Under the pieces are notes generated by a model. It ran no database searches, had not been told where the DNA came from, and worked only from the letters and a program-made list of their open reading frames with translations. Source: Phytophthora colocasiae (lineage: Eukaryota > Oomycota > Peronosporomycetes > Peronosporales > Peronosporaceae). Taken from it: a stretch of 64,000 nucleotides of DNA. Positions 10,470 through 20,819 of the stretch are shown in pieces (position 1 is the stretch's first letter; every line of letters starts with the position of its first letter). The stretch lies in the NCBI GenBank assembly GCA_018806915.1, contig JAGKQI010000089.1, positions 248,001 through 312,000 of the forward strand. The letters run 5' to 3'. The translations under genes were made by a program, and so were the position numbers.

Positions 10470-10781
10470 TTATACGTAGATCTCAGCCCACAGGAAGAGG
10501 AAGAGCGAGCCGAAACCCAGAAGGAGAGCAGCAATGAAGGCCAGCACCAACTCCACCACCGCGTTCTTCTTGGGAGCTACAGCACGCGTGAAGAAGAGCG
10601 ACATGAAGACCAGACCAGTGAGCAGCAGCACCACAGTCAAAAAGCCATAGCTCTCCGGGTCCACAGGGCTCGTGTACGGGATTTCCTGCAAACAACAGAT
10701 AGACATATAGAGAGTGAGAAGATATACATTACAATGATATATGCAAGAGCTCTGTACACGCAGGCCACGTACCATTTCCAT
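10470..10781 (-). CDS. TMEM258: TMEM258/Ost5-like oligosaccharyltransferase subunit
   Basis: A nine-base first exon (10781-10773, encoding MEM) is followed by an 87-nt intron (GTACGT...TTGCAG) and exon 10685-10470, giving a 74-residue protein. The spliced N-terminus MEMEIPYTSPVDPESYG matches the family's YTSPVNP motif. Two membrane helices follow (LTVVLLLTGLVFMSLFF and VLAFIAALLLGFGSLFLFLW), ending WAEIYV, very like the WVGIYV end of animal TMEM258. The family is a small subunit of the ER oligosaccharyltransferase that N-glycosylates proteins. The tiny exon is needed: reading through the intron gives an implausible N-terminus. It functionally complements DPM3 in this window, which supplies the mannose donor for the same pathway. 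Confidence 0.92.
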   Translation of the reverse strand: MEMVRGLRVQSSCIYHCNVYLLTLYMSICCLQEIPYTSPVDPESYGFLTVVLLLTGLVFMSLFFTRAVAPKKNAVVELVLAFIAALLLGFGSLFLFLWAEIYV

Positions 10782-10958
10782 TGTGGCAAAGTGTCGAGAT
10801 CTGCTTGGAGCTCTTGCTTGACTGACACGTATGAAATGTCTTGGCTAGGATAAGAGTAAAAGAGGTCAAATATAATTTGTGGAAGGTTATTGAAAGTTGA
10901 AGACGTTTGACGTGGAAGTCTGGTTTATTGTTGAGAATGCCCAGGATAAATACGAAAC

Positions 10959-12663
10959 TCACTTGGATTCGTCGTCTCCATGCATGGCTTGCTTAAGCCG
11001 TTGCACGAGTTTAGCCTTGAGGCCTTTGGTGTCAAGGCCGCGCTTCTTGAGTTCCGCACGGAGCTCAGTCACCTTCATCTTATCAACATTAATGCTCAGG
11101 TCCTCCTTCGGCTCGACAGTTTCTTCAGCTTCGGCATTTTCTTCCTGCATCGTGCAATCCTCGTCGTCAGCTGCAGGTTGACTTGCAGACTGTGGATCCT
11201 TATGGTCTTCCACATCGTCGTTCAGCTGCGGACTCTCCGATTCTTCTGTTGTCTTCTCTACCTGCTCGTGTTTCTCATCTCCATTAGGTGACGAAGCTTC
11301 TGTATCGCCAGAATTATTCACCTTGGCTTTCTTCGAGTTATTTAAGGCGTTGTCATCCTTCTGATTTCCCCCATCAACAGCGCTGGAGCCTTCTCTCTCA
11401 CCTCTCGATGCGCTATCCTTGTCATCGGCTTCGATGTCCACAGAAGAGTTCATCGGAGATGCACTGGAAATGTTATCTGCATTTTCCAGAGTCTCCTCCT
11501 CACGTTCTTTGCTGTTTCGGTCCATGTCTTCATCACCGTCTTCCATCTCGCTATCCTTCCTTGCTCTGGGAGATTGTTCGTCCTCCTTGGCTCCTTTCTT
11601 GGCTGACTCCAACTGATCCCGAAGTTGCTCCAACTTGACATTGAATTCGGTTTCCAACTTTCGAAGTTTATCCTCTTGAGTTCGCTGGCTGCTTTTCACC
11701 TTGGCTTCATGAGCCTCCACAGACGCAGCAACAAGCTCTTTGGTCTCCTTGGTATGCTTTGCTGGAAGGTAGTTAATTGGGGGTGACGCAATGGTAACCA
11801 GGAACTTGGATTGACTCTCGCTCTTCCGGAGCATCTGCAAATGCTCCAGCTTGGCTCGTGCAATCTTCTCACTGCGGTCCAGCTCCGTTCGTGAAATGAG
11901 CGCTTCCAGTCGTGCTATCTCTGCCTCATGGCGTGCTTGGATCTCCAGGTTCTTGCTCTGCTTTCTTTCCCTTTGCTCAGCCTCTTGTTGCTTCGTGTCC
12001 TGGCGCTTAAACAAGTCCGTGTCCTTCTCTATTTGCCGCTTCGCCTTGCCTAGATGACCCATCAGCGCTCCAAACATGCGGCGACTACGTGCAATGCCAT
12101 CCTTCTGTGCATATGGAGCTACTGCTCGTTGCCTCATCTCCTGGGAGCGAGCACTGTTCACTACAGGTGAAGTGACTGCGGTGACAGTTCTCCCTTCTGC
12201 GTGATGAACACCCTCAGGTCTGGCCACGGCTGAGTGTAATCTCTGTCTCTTCACAGCATTGCTCTCTCTGTTATCCTCGTTGTCGCGCTTCCCCAGCCTC
12301 CTTGAGGCATTGCCCCGGACATTGTTCTCCTTCAGCTGAACAACCTGTCGACCTCGTGTTGCCTCTCCTCCGAGTCTAGCAAAGACACTGCGTCGGCCTG
12401 CTACATTTCCTGTCGCTTTTGCACTGCCTCGGCGGTCTGTACATGGCAGAAGATGATACAAGAGCAATTAGATACAAGATTGCAACACAATAGACCAGCA
12501 AAATGAGCAGCTACGGAGCTCTGAGGCATTAAAAACTCGCCTGAAACGAGCACAAGATAGAGCAGAACGTACTTGAATTGTTTAGCGCCTCGCGCTTCTT
12601 CCCGAGCTCCTGTAACTCGCGGCGCAGAGCGCGTTCGTCTGCCGATTCCGCCCGTTCCGCCAT
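10959..12663 (-). CDS. PNN: Pinin homologue (pinin/SDK/memA domain plus SAP domain)
   Basis: Exon 12663-12573 and exon 12436-10959 are joined by a GTACGT...TACAG intron of 136 nt. The protein has 522 residues. The N-terminus (MAERAESADERALRRELQELGKKREALN) is a short coiled coil like that of pinin, followed by a basic RRG..GRRSVFARLGG stretch. The pinin/SDK/memA core is RRMFGALMGHLGKAKRQ, then a long coiled coil up to about residue 300. An acidic Ser-rich region follows. A C-terminal SAP domain (KMKVTELRAELKKRGLDTKG) is predicted to bind nucleic acid. Pinin is part of the nuclear exon-junction-associated splicing complex. A SAP domain at the C-terminus is unusual compared with animal pinin. 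It is divergently transcribed from B9D1. Confidence 0.85.
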
Positions 12664-12775
12664 CACTGGTCGACCTTGATTATAAGGGGGATCCGAGTAA
12701 TGTTGCTAGAGCAACATAAGAAGATAAAGTTGCACAAATGGATTGTGCGTTTCATATCCACCTCTTCACTTCAAG
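12664..12775. promoter_or_regulatory. Shared 112-bp divergent promoter (pinin / B9D1)
   Basis: The ATG codons of pinin (minus) and B9D1 (plus) are only 112 bp apart, so both promoters and 5' leaders must fit here. TTTCATATCCACCTCTTCACTTC, 15-35 bp before the B9D1 ATG, is pyrimidine-rich and initiator-like. No TATA box is apparent. Confidence 0.55.
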
Positions 12776-13576
12776 ATGGCATCACCAGCAGCTACTGACG
12801 CAGTGGCCAAGGCGTTAGAGCGGGTAAGACTGAGGAAATCTGTGGGATTTAATGGAGATCAAGATGGCAATTCAATGGCAATGGCCTCTGTACCATCGAC
12901 AATGCCAATGGCTCAGCCTGCTGCCGGGTTCCAGGTCATTTGTTCCGGTCAAGTGGAAAGAGTTCATGTACGTTCGTCTGCTGCAATTGCTACATACTTT
13001 GCAGACACTAATTGGTAGAGTGTGACCAGTACCCGGGCGTCACAAACATCTACTGTCGATATACGATCACGTACGGTGTCGACTGGCGTGTTCTCCATGT
13101 GAGTCAAGCAGGAATGTTAGTGAACTCATTTTTACTTATCGCTGTTGGTGTTGCAGGGAGCTGAGAATGGGCTCTCGCAGATCGCGTACGTAGCCAACAA
13201 TGAGGATGGAATTCTGCTCAACTTCCCCATCGACGTGTCGTTTAAGAGCACAAACCCGTTCGGCTGGCCGCGACTGGTGCTTAGTCTGTATGGACTTGAC
13301 GCTTTCGGACGCGACGTGGTACGAGGTTATGGAACTGTAGCGTTTCCGATAACCCCAGGCTGCTCTGTGCGTGAAGTGCCTTTATTTCGCCCAATGTCTT
13401 CATCGCTGGTGCAGCAGTTTGTGGCTTGGTTAACAGGATCCCCACCGGAATACTTCGACTCCAAGTTCATAGCTCAAAGTGACAGTCGAGAGGTAACACG
13501 CGTCACTTCAGCAGGCAAAGTACGTGTCATTCTCAACGTTGCTACGCACGGGATGAAACAACACGGGTACACATAA
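12776..13576 (+). CDS. B9D1: B9 domain-containing protein 1 (ciliary transition zone)
   Basis: Exons 12776-12967, 13030-13098 and 13157-13576 give 226 residues. The intron borders were fixed by alignment to known B9D1: VERVH joins YPGVTNIYCRYTITYGVDW, and WRVLH joins GAENGLSQI. The B9-type C2 domain includes LNFPIDVSFKSTNPFGWPRLVLS and GRDVVRGYGTVAFP, nearly identical to the animal protein, then REVTRVTSAGKVRV near the end. B9D1 works with B9D2 and MKS1 at the base of cilia and flagella to control entry of membrane proteins. Its presence fits an organism with flagellated zoospores. The first ~50 residues (Ala/Met/Ser-rich) are an extension not found in animal B9D1. Confidence 0.95.
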
Positions 13577-13722
13577 GCTGGAAATGAATGTCTTGTCATT
13601 TCTCAGTGGTAGTGATGCAAATCACCACAAATCAAGATGCACAAGTAAAGCCAGAGACCTGCACAGTTCGTACTGTACCAAGCCAACTCCAGGTCTTGAG
13701 AGAGCACCCAATGCAGATTCAC

Positions 13723-14696
13723 TTAGCACAACCCTTCGCGCGCCATTTCGGACATCCGCTCCGACAACCTCTCCTTGATAATCTTTCGGCGCTTGCGGAA
13801 TGATGTGCGCTGCGATAAATAACAGTTTAGTTAGACATTCCATCACAATTCAACGCATCCGATCCACTTACCAGGCGGCCTTCCTTGCTGAAAAGCTCCA
13901 GGAAGCTGTGCTGCATGTCGTCGGCCTTGCTCATCCACTTGTGCACGAATCCGTCCACATCGTTGCGCACCTTATCTACTGCCATATCGAACTTGATGCT
14001 CTTCTCCTTGATAAAAGGCACATTCATGTCCTTGCCAGTGTATCCACGCTGCAAGTTCCGGCGGATGAACGTGTCGTACTCGGCAATGATCCGGATAATC
14101 AAGTCCGACGTCGAGATGCCATCCGTACGTCGCGTCTCCAAGAACTTGCCCATCGCCTTAATACGAGCGTACACATCTCCCTCCGACGCTTCACCCGACG
14201 CGTCCGAGTACGGCAGAGCATCGTGGCACACGTAGTCGATTTTGTGCTTGTCCAGGAAGTCGTCCGGTAGCACCCAGGGTGCGTCCTCCACCACTTCGTC
14301 CACCCACTTGCAGTGACGTAGTGACTCGTAGCGTTCCTTGTCCGTCATGACCGTTCGCCCCTTTAGTTTGTGCGTTATTTCATCACTGCAGCAGCCCACA
14401 ATCAGATACGTGTTGGGATACGCCTCCTTGCACTGTTGCAGGGCCTTAGCGTGTCCAAAGTGGAAGAGATCGAAGATCCCATCAGCATAGAGACGCAGGG
14501 GGCGACCAGTAAGCGTTCCAGGCTCTCCCTCTTTCAGCTTCTTGCGATAGGGTTCCGGCTGCGGCTCCAGCTCCCCCTCCTGGCTGCTGCTAACACTGAC
14601 CGTGTCGTTAAACTCCTTAGCATCCTCAGAAGCAGGCTTCGTCTCCTCAGCGGAAGGCGCGTGGTGGTCGGCCTCAGCCTCCTCCGCGTTGTTCAT
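13723..14696 (-). CDS. PCYT1: Choline-phosphate cytidylyltransferase, long form
   Basis: Exons 14696-13872 and 13809-13723 (62-nt intron, GTAAGT...TCGCAG) encode 303 residues. The nucleotidyltransferase core has HFGH at 79-82 and RTDGISTSD at 190-198, the CTP-binding and catalytic signatures of CCT. It forms CDP-choline (or a related CDP-alcohol) in the Kennedy pathway of phospholipid synthesis. The N-terminus is an acidic disordered arm. After the core come [23 protein letters not shown] and a basic helix ([20 protein letters not shown]) encoded by exon 2, which probably serves as the lipid-sensing amphipathic region. A paralogue lies 2.1 kb away on the other strand. Choline versus ethanolamine specificity is not certain from sequence. 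Confidence 0.92.
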
Positions 14697-15071
14697 CTCG
14701 GTGGCACGTCTCTACGTATCACATAATTACCACCAAAGTGTCGTCAGCACTACAGTCTTTTTATCCAGCTTTAAGCCCGGGGAATCCCCAGGTGCACTAT
14801 ATTCACTATTTGCATCAATAGATACAGAAGGGGCCTGTATAGCAACAACCAGGGATGGAAATCCTTTAAACAAGAGGACACGCACCTTTCTCGCCATCGT
14901 CACTTGTGCTTATGCTTCAGGTCGAAAAACGGAAAGTGACACGACACGCGGAGTGTAATCGTACTTAGTTCCACTAAGTACGTTTTTGTTATTACAGTTA
15001 CTGCCTCCCGTTTAAGTTACGAACGTCAACACGTACAGCAAAATGGGAACGCTACAATGTATCTCGTACAT
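14697..15071. other. Upstream interval between PCYT1 and RGP1
   Basis: No gene is supported. It contains the promoter of the long PCYT1 gene and the 3' region of RGP1. A short palindrome, TACTTAGTTCCACTAAGTA near 14962-14980, could form a hairpin. Confidence 0.45.
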
Positions 15072-16535
15072 TTATGCATTTGATCCAGACAGCGACGCCA
15101 CGCGAGTGCTGCCAGAGTAGAGTTTGTGTGGCACGTTAGCGAGTTGGTTGCGCTCTGTAGCCACGGCAGGCTGCACAACAATTGGCACTTGCCACTGGAA
15201 CGTCTGTCGCTGTTGTGGCGTCGGTGTTGAATCCTTCTGTGGCTGGGGCGCACCAGCGGAAAACTCAAAGCGAAGCAGCCACTGGAATCGCACCAAGTCC
15301 GTTTTAATAGTAGGCAGCGCGTCATGGGGGATGCTGAAGCGAACGTTCGTCTGCAACACACCCAGTGTGCGTTCGTGAAAACTGCCAAACACCTTGGACT
15401 GCACGACTCGGTCTGGATCCAGTGCCATAGATGACAGCGTCTCCTCAAGACAAAGAGTGGCTGAGACCTCGTAACACGGGATGCTGGCGCGAGTGAAGTC
15501 GAACACGCCTAACAGAACCTCCCCTGGCTGGTAGAACTGCTTTGTCAGCAAGAAACGAACGAGGTGGCTGCTGTCCTTGCCGATCGTAAAAATGCTCGTC
15601 TGCGCACGCTGCATCTGCTCCGTTTCCACACGACCGTGCATGAGTGAAGGGCGCAGTTCAAAAGCGATCTCGCTGCCTTCACGCACGCCAACGGGTGCTG
15701 GTGCCAGGGACACACTTCGATCTAGTCTTCCAGCGCGGGTAACCCCTCCTACGACCTGCTGCTGCTTAGCTGTATTAGCACTTATAGCGCCAGACACAGC
15801 ACTTCCATCGCCCTTTTGTTGACTAGTTGCTAGTTGGCTAGCACTAGCCACAGTACCAACCTCGAAGTGATATTCAGATCCATAAACTTCAAATGGCAGG
15901 TGCACAGACACAGGCTTACTTCCAGCAATGGCGCATTGAGCAGTGATTGAGACCATGTAGAAGACCCTAGCTGAGGATCCGCGGAATGTGGGGCAGATGT
16001 TCTCTGGAAGAGCAATGGCGAATTCTCGCGTGCAGCGCTCCGCCGTCTCTGCCCGTGCAGCTTCAGCAGCCGACACAGGATCAATAGCTTCATGGGTCTT
16101 CTTAACAGCCGCATCCAGCTCGGATTGAGTGGGGGCTATGTTGATATCCGATAGCAGCACCGACGGAGCTGAGCGGAAGATGCACGTGCCTGTATCTCCC
16201 GAGAAAGTGCGTACGTCTGGCAAGGCTGCTCCCATCTTGTCGAATAGGACGACATCTTCAGACAGTTTGTGCTCCAGCTGCGTACGCTCCTCCTGCGACG
16301 CTGTACGGGGTGAGATCACGTGGACTACAGGAAGAGTCAGCAGGTTGCTGTCCACTGTAACGTGTCCATGCACTTGAGCCACGACGTGTGAGATCTCCGA
16401 CTGTGCGTCTGGCTTCTGCTGGTGACTCACAAGTCTAACGACCCCCTTGACGACGCCTCCAGGTCGGAAGTGGCGGCTCGCGAGCCGCGCAACGAGCTCG
16501 CTGCCTTCGCCCTGCATGACGTGGTCGATCGCCAT
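15072..16535 (-). CDS. RGP1: RGP1-like subunit of Ric1-Rgp1 Rab6 GEF
   Basis: A single-exon frame. The ATG at 16535 gives 487 residues; an in-frame ATG at 16574 would add 13. The N-terminal beta-rich, arrestin-like segment (LASRHFRPGGVVKGVVRLV) and internal GSSARVFYMVSITAQCAI plus HLPFEVYG resemble the Rgp1 family. The diagnostic segment is IAFELRPSLMHGRVETEQ, followed by LVRFLLTKQFYQPGEVLLGVFDF. Rgp1 pairs with Ric1 to activate the Rab6/Ypt6 GTPase for endosome-to-Golgi traffic. A low-complexity Ala/Ser/Gln segment sits in the middle, and the C-terminal domain ends FQWQVPIVVQPA. It lies between the two PCYT1 paralogues and is transcribed towards the first. Confidence 0.8.
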   Translation of the reverse strand: MAIDHVMQGEGSELVARLASRHFRPGGVVKGVVRLVSHQQKPDAQSEISHVVAQVHGHVTVDSNLLTLPVVHVISPRTASQEERTQLEHKLSEDVVLFDKMGAALPDVRTFSGDTGTCIFRSAPSVLLSDINIAPTQSELDAAVKKTHEAIDPVSAAEAARAETAERCTREFAIALPENICPTFRGSSARVFYMVSITAQCAIAGSKPVSVHLPFEVYGSEYHFEVGTVASASQLATSQQKGDGSAVSGAISANTAKQQQVVGGVTRAGRLDRSVSLAPAPVGVREGSEIAFELRPSLMHGRVETEQMQRAQTSIFTIGKDSSHLVRFLLTKQFYQPGEVLLGVFDFTRASIPCYEVSATLCLEETLSSMALDPDRVVQSKVFGSFHERTLGVLQTNVRFSIPHDALPTIKTDLVRFQWLLRFEFSAGAPQPQKDSTPTPQQRQTFQWQVPIVVQPAVATERNQLANVPHKLYSGSTRVASLSGSNA

Positions 16536-16818
16536 GGCGTTAAGTGCGTTAAGTGCGGATAAAAAGATGCGCACTTAAAAATGTGGTCCACACTGAATAC
16601 ATAAATGGCTACACTAAAGTTGAAGTGACCCTCGTCCTCAGAGCGTCGTCGGCCTCTCCCACCAACGGCTAATGCGAAGCAAGGCTGTCGCTGATTAGGT
16701 GGATCCCACCATCTGTGGTACCACCTCCACCTTCGACTGTCTTGTGTCCTCCTCCTTAGCAGCCATTCCAGCATTCTCTCAGCAAAGAACAAGGCTCAAG
16801 CAGAAACCTCTTCGAAAC

Positions 16819-17632
16819 ATGGCACCAGTACGTTACAACCCTTTTTGTGCTATATCTCAATGAATCAATAATACTTACTGTGGATATATTGCAGTCGGCA
16901 TCAGAAACCAATGACCAGGCTAAGCAACTTAACCCTGCAGGAAGTGATAGCGGAACAAGCACCGACTCAACTAGCTCCGGACCGTTCCGCAAGACATTGG
17001 AGGAAGGCGAGCCTGGCACACTATCAGGTCGTCCTCTGCGTCTCTATGCTGATGGGATCTTTGATCTCTTCCACTTTGGACACGCGAAGGCCCTGCAACA
17101 GTGCAAGGAGGCGTATCCCAACACGTACCTCATTGTGGGTTGCTGCAATGACGAGATAACGCACAGACTCAAAGGGCGAACGGTCATGACGGACAAGGAA
17201 CGCTACGAATCGCTGCGTCACTGCAAGTGGGTGGACGAAGTGGTGGAGGACGCACCGTGGGTGGTCACCGATAGTTTCTTGGAGAAACACAATATTGACT
17301 ACGTTTGCCACGATGCTCTGCCATACTCGGACTCGTCCGGTGAAGCGGCTGAAGGAGACGTGTACGCTCGAATCAAGGCGATGGGCAAGTTCTTGGAGAC
17401 TCAACGTACAGATGGCATCTCGACATCAGACCTGATCATCCGGATCGTTTCCGAGTATGACACATTCATCCGCCGGAACTTGCAGCGTGGATACACAGGG
17501 AAGGACATGAACGTGGGGTTCGTCAAGGAGCAGAGCATCAAACTCGACATGGCGGTGGACAAATTGAAGGAGCGTTTTACCAGCATTTTCAGTCGAAAAC
17601 ATGGTAGATACGAGCAGCGGCAGTCTGTATAA
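16819..17632 (+). CDS. Choline-phosphate cytidylyltransferase, short paralogue
   Basis: A nine-base exon 1 (16819-16827, MAP) and exon 2 (16895-17632) are separated by a 67-nt GTACGT...TTGCAG intron, giving 248 residues. The core is almost identical to the 13723-14696 protein, with HFGH at 63-66 and RTDGISTSD around 174-182. The N-terminal arm is shorter, and the protein stops soon after [19 protein letters not shown], so it lacks the long amphipathic and basic C-terminal region of its paralogue. It may be constitutively active or soluble where the longer form is membrane-regulated. The two copies are in opposite orientation around RGP1, so an inverted duplication is inferred. Confidence 0.92.
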
Positions 17633-17705
17633 ACTGAGGCTTCTTTAAAATATCCTCAAGGGTAATATCACCAATCCTCAAATACCCTTTTTGCCATTGA
17701 CTGTG

Positions 17706-18321
17706 TTATGAAGATATCCCAACACCTTTCACAGCTCGCTGGACCTTCTTCGCTGTAGCTGCTGTCACTAGCAAGGCTTGAACACCTACAACAGAGCATG
17801 ACACGTCAATACCAATACAACTAATGAGCTACACAATAACGCACCACTTAGGAATAGTTTCTGTGCTTGACGGAGATCACTTGGTGGCAACGAACTAAAC
17901 CACAGCAGTGTATCTGTCTTCGATGTTGCTGTGTCGCTCGCTGTTCTTGTCGGTTCTTCTTTCTCTTTACTCTTTCCTGATCTTCGATGAAGTGAGCTGT
18001 TCTCCTTGTCAGCCTCCTGCTCTTTAAGCTCCGACGCATCCTGCAGTCTCCAATTTCCCTCAGAGTCTAGTGTCACCAAACGAGAAGCCTCAAACTCTTC
18101 GTGGTATGAAACCTCCGTCAGTGCGTGCTCCGGCAGCCGCAATTTGGCCTTCGTCAGCATCAGAAATCCCTACTCCAAGTCACATCAGTACATTATCTCG
18201 ACCAACGCACTTACTATATTATATACACCTGCTTGAGCTTCTTATTCGCGATCTCATGCTCGTCCAGATACTCCTCCAGAGCCTCCACACCCTCGAGCAG
18301 TAGCTTGTCTGCGTCCTTCAT
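17706..18321 (-). CDS. VMA22: CCDC115/Vma22-like V-ATPase assembly factor
   Basis: Three exons, 18321-18229, 18169-17845 and 17785-17706, give 165 residues; introns of 59 and 59 nt have GTGTAT/TAG and GTGCGT/TAG borders. The N-terminus is a coiled coil (KLLLEGVEALEEYLDEHEIANKKLKQ), followed by GFLMLTKAKLRL, which matches the family's GWLSLAKARY. The strongest match is LLWFSSLPPSDLRQAQKLFLSG, corresponding to LNWFGILVPHSLRQAQ in the animal protein. Exon 3 adds the C-terminal helix. Vma22/CCDC115 helps assemble the membrane sector of the vacuolar proton pump at the ER. The 3' end is 74 bp from the end of the convergent short PCYT1 gene. Confidence 0.8.
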
Positions 18322-18418
18322 CTCGATCTTTAGAAATACTAGATGGCAATTTAGAAATGATGCAAATTCATTTCTATTCAAAAAAGTGTAGCCATTCCGG
18401 AAGAAAAAGACACCAAGG
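18322..18418. promoter_or_regulatory. Shared 97-bp divergent promoter (VMA22 / ARMC6)
   Basis: Only 97 bp separate the two opposing ATG codons. GCAAATTCATTTCTATTC at 18362-18379 resembles an oomycete initiator for the plus strand gene, about 45 bp before its ATG. Confidence 0.5.
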
Positions 18419-19954
18419 ATGGCGTCCACAGCGCGTAAGCAGATTTCACAGGAAACGTTCGACGAGTGCGTGGCGGAGAATGTGGAAGACTTCGACATGT
18501 CATTGGAGGAAGCAGTGGCCGATGCTGTGCAGCAGTTTGAGTCGCAGGGCGTGGATCTGTCCAATATTATTAAGGCTGGAGGGTCCAAAGGGCAGGAAGC
18601 TCTGCCTGCTCGTCTGAAACGACTGATCTCGGAGCTGCAGGAGCTTTCAAAGTCAAAGAAGGAACAAAACCAAGTGCTGAGCCTACTTTCTGAGCTGAAG
18701 AGCGTATGTGAAGAAGTCCCGGAGGCGCGTGTGGTGGCGGGACGGAACGACGCAATGGACACGCTATTGACGCTGCTGGACGCAGATTCAGATGCCGTGG
18801 TGATCGCCTGCAGTGGTTTGTTGGTGTTATTGTGCGCAGATAATACAGACAATCAGGACTTTGTAGGTGGTGCAGGAATGCAGCGTCTTGTGAAGATATT
18901 GAAGCGCCAATTTGAAGATACCGAGACGATAGTCCGAGTTCTGGTGCTGGTGAAGACGGCATGCGTCAAACATGAGAGCAACAAAGCTCACTTTACCAAG
19001 TCCAGTGGCATTGAAGCACTGTGCAAACATTTAGAGAAAGCTAAGGAGAACGAAGTGCTATCGAGGCATTTGGCGCTGTGTTTCCGGGTGCTGACTATCA
19101 ACGACGATCCGAGTGCGACCTTCTCGCAGGCACAAGATACCATCAAAGCTCTCGTCGAACGCGACTTGATCCCGTACACTTTAGACGTCCTACGTCCAGT
19201 TAAACTCGGTGATGCAACAAATACATCGCCAGATCTGCTCGTCAATTGGCTTGCAGTGCTCAAGCAACTTGCCGTGACAGAGGAAAACTGCCAACAGATT
19301 GCCGATTTGGATGGACTGACGACCGTGCAGGAAGTGATGAAGACATATCAACACATTGCGCCCGTGGCCAAGCGATGCATCACAGTTTTCCGGAATGTGG
19401 CGGCGGCGGATGATCTGAAGCGTGGGATATTGCAGTCCGGAGGTGTCGAGCAGACTTTGTTAGTCATGAAGCGGCACGAAGCTGATGCTTCTATCCAGCA
19501 AAATGCATGCGCCACGCTAGCTGCCATTGCCCTTCGCTCCCCAGAGAACAGTCATTCTCTAGTCGAGCTTGGAGCGATCCATCAAATCTCGAGGGCTTTA
19601 CAGGCTCACCGCCATGACGTAGCTGTGTTGCGTCAAGCAAGTCTGGCTGTGCGTAACATGGTGGCGCGCAGCGTGGATCTACGCTCGCGCTTCTTGCACG
19701 ATGAACCTGAGATCGAGGCGGTGCTTCGTGAGGCGCAACAGTATCGCGGCTGTGGTGACGAAGCCTACGCAGCTCTGCGAGATATGGGTTGTGACATCCA
19801 ATTATCTTCGTTCGGAGCTGCTGCCGCCTCCGCTGCTGCGTCAGGGTCCGTCAAGGCGCCAACGATTAAACCTCGCTTCAATCCTGTTCAAGCTAAATCC
19901 AACCAGCTACTGCACAGCGTAGACGAAGCTGCAGAAGCTCCGTTCGCGCAGTAA
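18419..19954 (+). CDS. ARMC6: Armadillo-repeat protein 6 (ARMC6) homologue
   Basis: An intron-less frame encodes 511 residues. The N-terminus is highly typical of ARMC6: ISQETFDECVAENVEDFDMS, then LEEAVADAVQQFESQGVDLSNI. From about residue 85 the protein is made of armadillo repeats (for example LLTLLDADSDAVVIACSGLLVLL and ASIQQNACATLAAIALRS), ending in a short Ala/Ser-rich disordered tail. ARMC6 is a conserved cytosolic or nuclear protein of poorly known function. Its eukaryote-wide conservation and the clean frame make the call secure. Confidence 0.92.
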   Translation: MASTARKQISQETFDECVAENVEDFDMSLEEAVADAVQQFESQGVDLSNIIKAGGSKGQEALPARLKRLISELQELSKSKKEQNQVLSLLSELKSVCEEVPEARVVAGRNDAMDTLLTLLDADSDAVVIACSGLLVLLCADNTDNQDFVGGAGMQRLVKILKRQFEDTETIVRVLVLVKTACVKHESNKAHFTKSSGIEALCKHLEKAKENEVLSRHLALCFRVLTINDDPSATFSQAQDTIKALVERDLIPYTLDVLRPVKLGDATNTSPDLLVNWLAVLKQLAVTEENCQQIADLDGLTTVQEVMKTYQHIAPVAKRCITVFRNVAAADDLKRGILQSGGVEQTLLVMKRHEADASIQQNACATLAAIALRSPENSHSLVELGAIHQISRALQAHRHDVAVLRQASLAVRNMVARSVDLRSRFLHDEPEIEAVLREAQQYRGCGDEAYAALRDMGCDIQLSSFGAAAASAAASGSVKAPTIKPRFNPVQAKSNQLLHSVDEAAEAPFAQ

Positions 19955-20212
19955 AAAGCGAGTAAAGCAATCAAAGAGCGATTCTTCTCTTTAAACTTCG
20001 TTCTCCTACCATGCAGCTCACTGCTATCTGTGCTTCACCCTTGTCTTATCTTCATGTTCGAGACCTGTACGTTCATCGCAGCTCGATCTAGTCTTAGGTC
20101 TTTGCTTAGAGCGGGGAATAAAAGAAAAGAGAGGCGATGCATTAACACGAATAGCAGACATCCCATTCCTGCTACAGTCCACAGCTCAATGCAGCAGCGG
20201 TGAATGAACTTT

Positions 20213-20819
20213 TTACGCGATGGCCTGCCAGCTCTGCTCGACGATCTCACGCACGCGGCGGTTGTACTCCCGTCGGTTTTCCTGGAAGAGACGCGCGGCC
20301 TCCGAGTTGGCCGGTGAGTTCGGGTTGGGATCACACAGCAGCGATTGGATGGACGTGAGGATGGCCGAGATGTCGTAGATCGGTGACCACTGGTTCTGCA
20401 GGATGTCCAGACAGATCTGACCGTCATTGTAGACTGTACAGTAGTAATAAAAAAACTGGTTAGCTACAAAGTAATAATTGGGAGAGAGAGAAGGCATTTA
20501 ATGCACGCGTACTGTTGGGGTGGAACATTTTCGTGATGAACTTGACGGTCGGCGCCTTGTTTGGGTAGTCCTCACTGAACTCGAGCGTCAGGTTGAAGGT
20601 TCCTCCTTCCCAGGGCGTGTCATCCGGCCTATCACGTAAAAAAAAAAACGTTAAAAAAAAATGTTGATAAAACGTACGAGGAGCTAATTCGTACCCGAAG
20701 ATGACAGCCTGCCAGAGCATGATGTTGTTGTCCATGGGAGCACCCGAGACGCCAGATGGAGGGTCATTCTGCAACTTGCGGAAGTCGCGCATTAATCGTC
20801 GACGAGCGGCGGTGGACAT
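20213..20819 (-). CDS. RAD6: RAD6/UBE2A-type ubiquitin-conjugating enzyme
   Basis: Three exons, 20819-20695, 20628-20513 and 20433-20213, encode 153 residues; introns are 66 and 79 nt (GTACGA...GATAG and GTACGC...TACAG). All junctions fall inside codons and restore conserved sequence: [14 protein letters not shown] and [16 protein letters not shown]. The active-site Cys is in [14 protein letters not shown]. The protein matches RAD6/UBE2A/B in length and motif throughout ([19 protein letters not shown] at the start; [14 protein letters not shown] at the end). RAD6 with RAD18 ubiquitinates PCNA, and with BRE1 ubiquitinates histone H2B. It lacks the long acidic tail of yeast Rad6. Confidence 0.97.

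Noticed and set aside
18214..18852. 212-codon minus frame over the ARMC6 start
   Set aside because: Only its last 31 codons (from 18321) are exon 1 of the VMA22 gene; the remainder is antisense to ARMC6.
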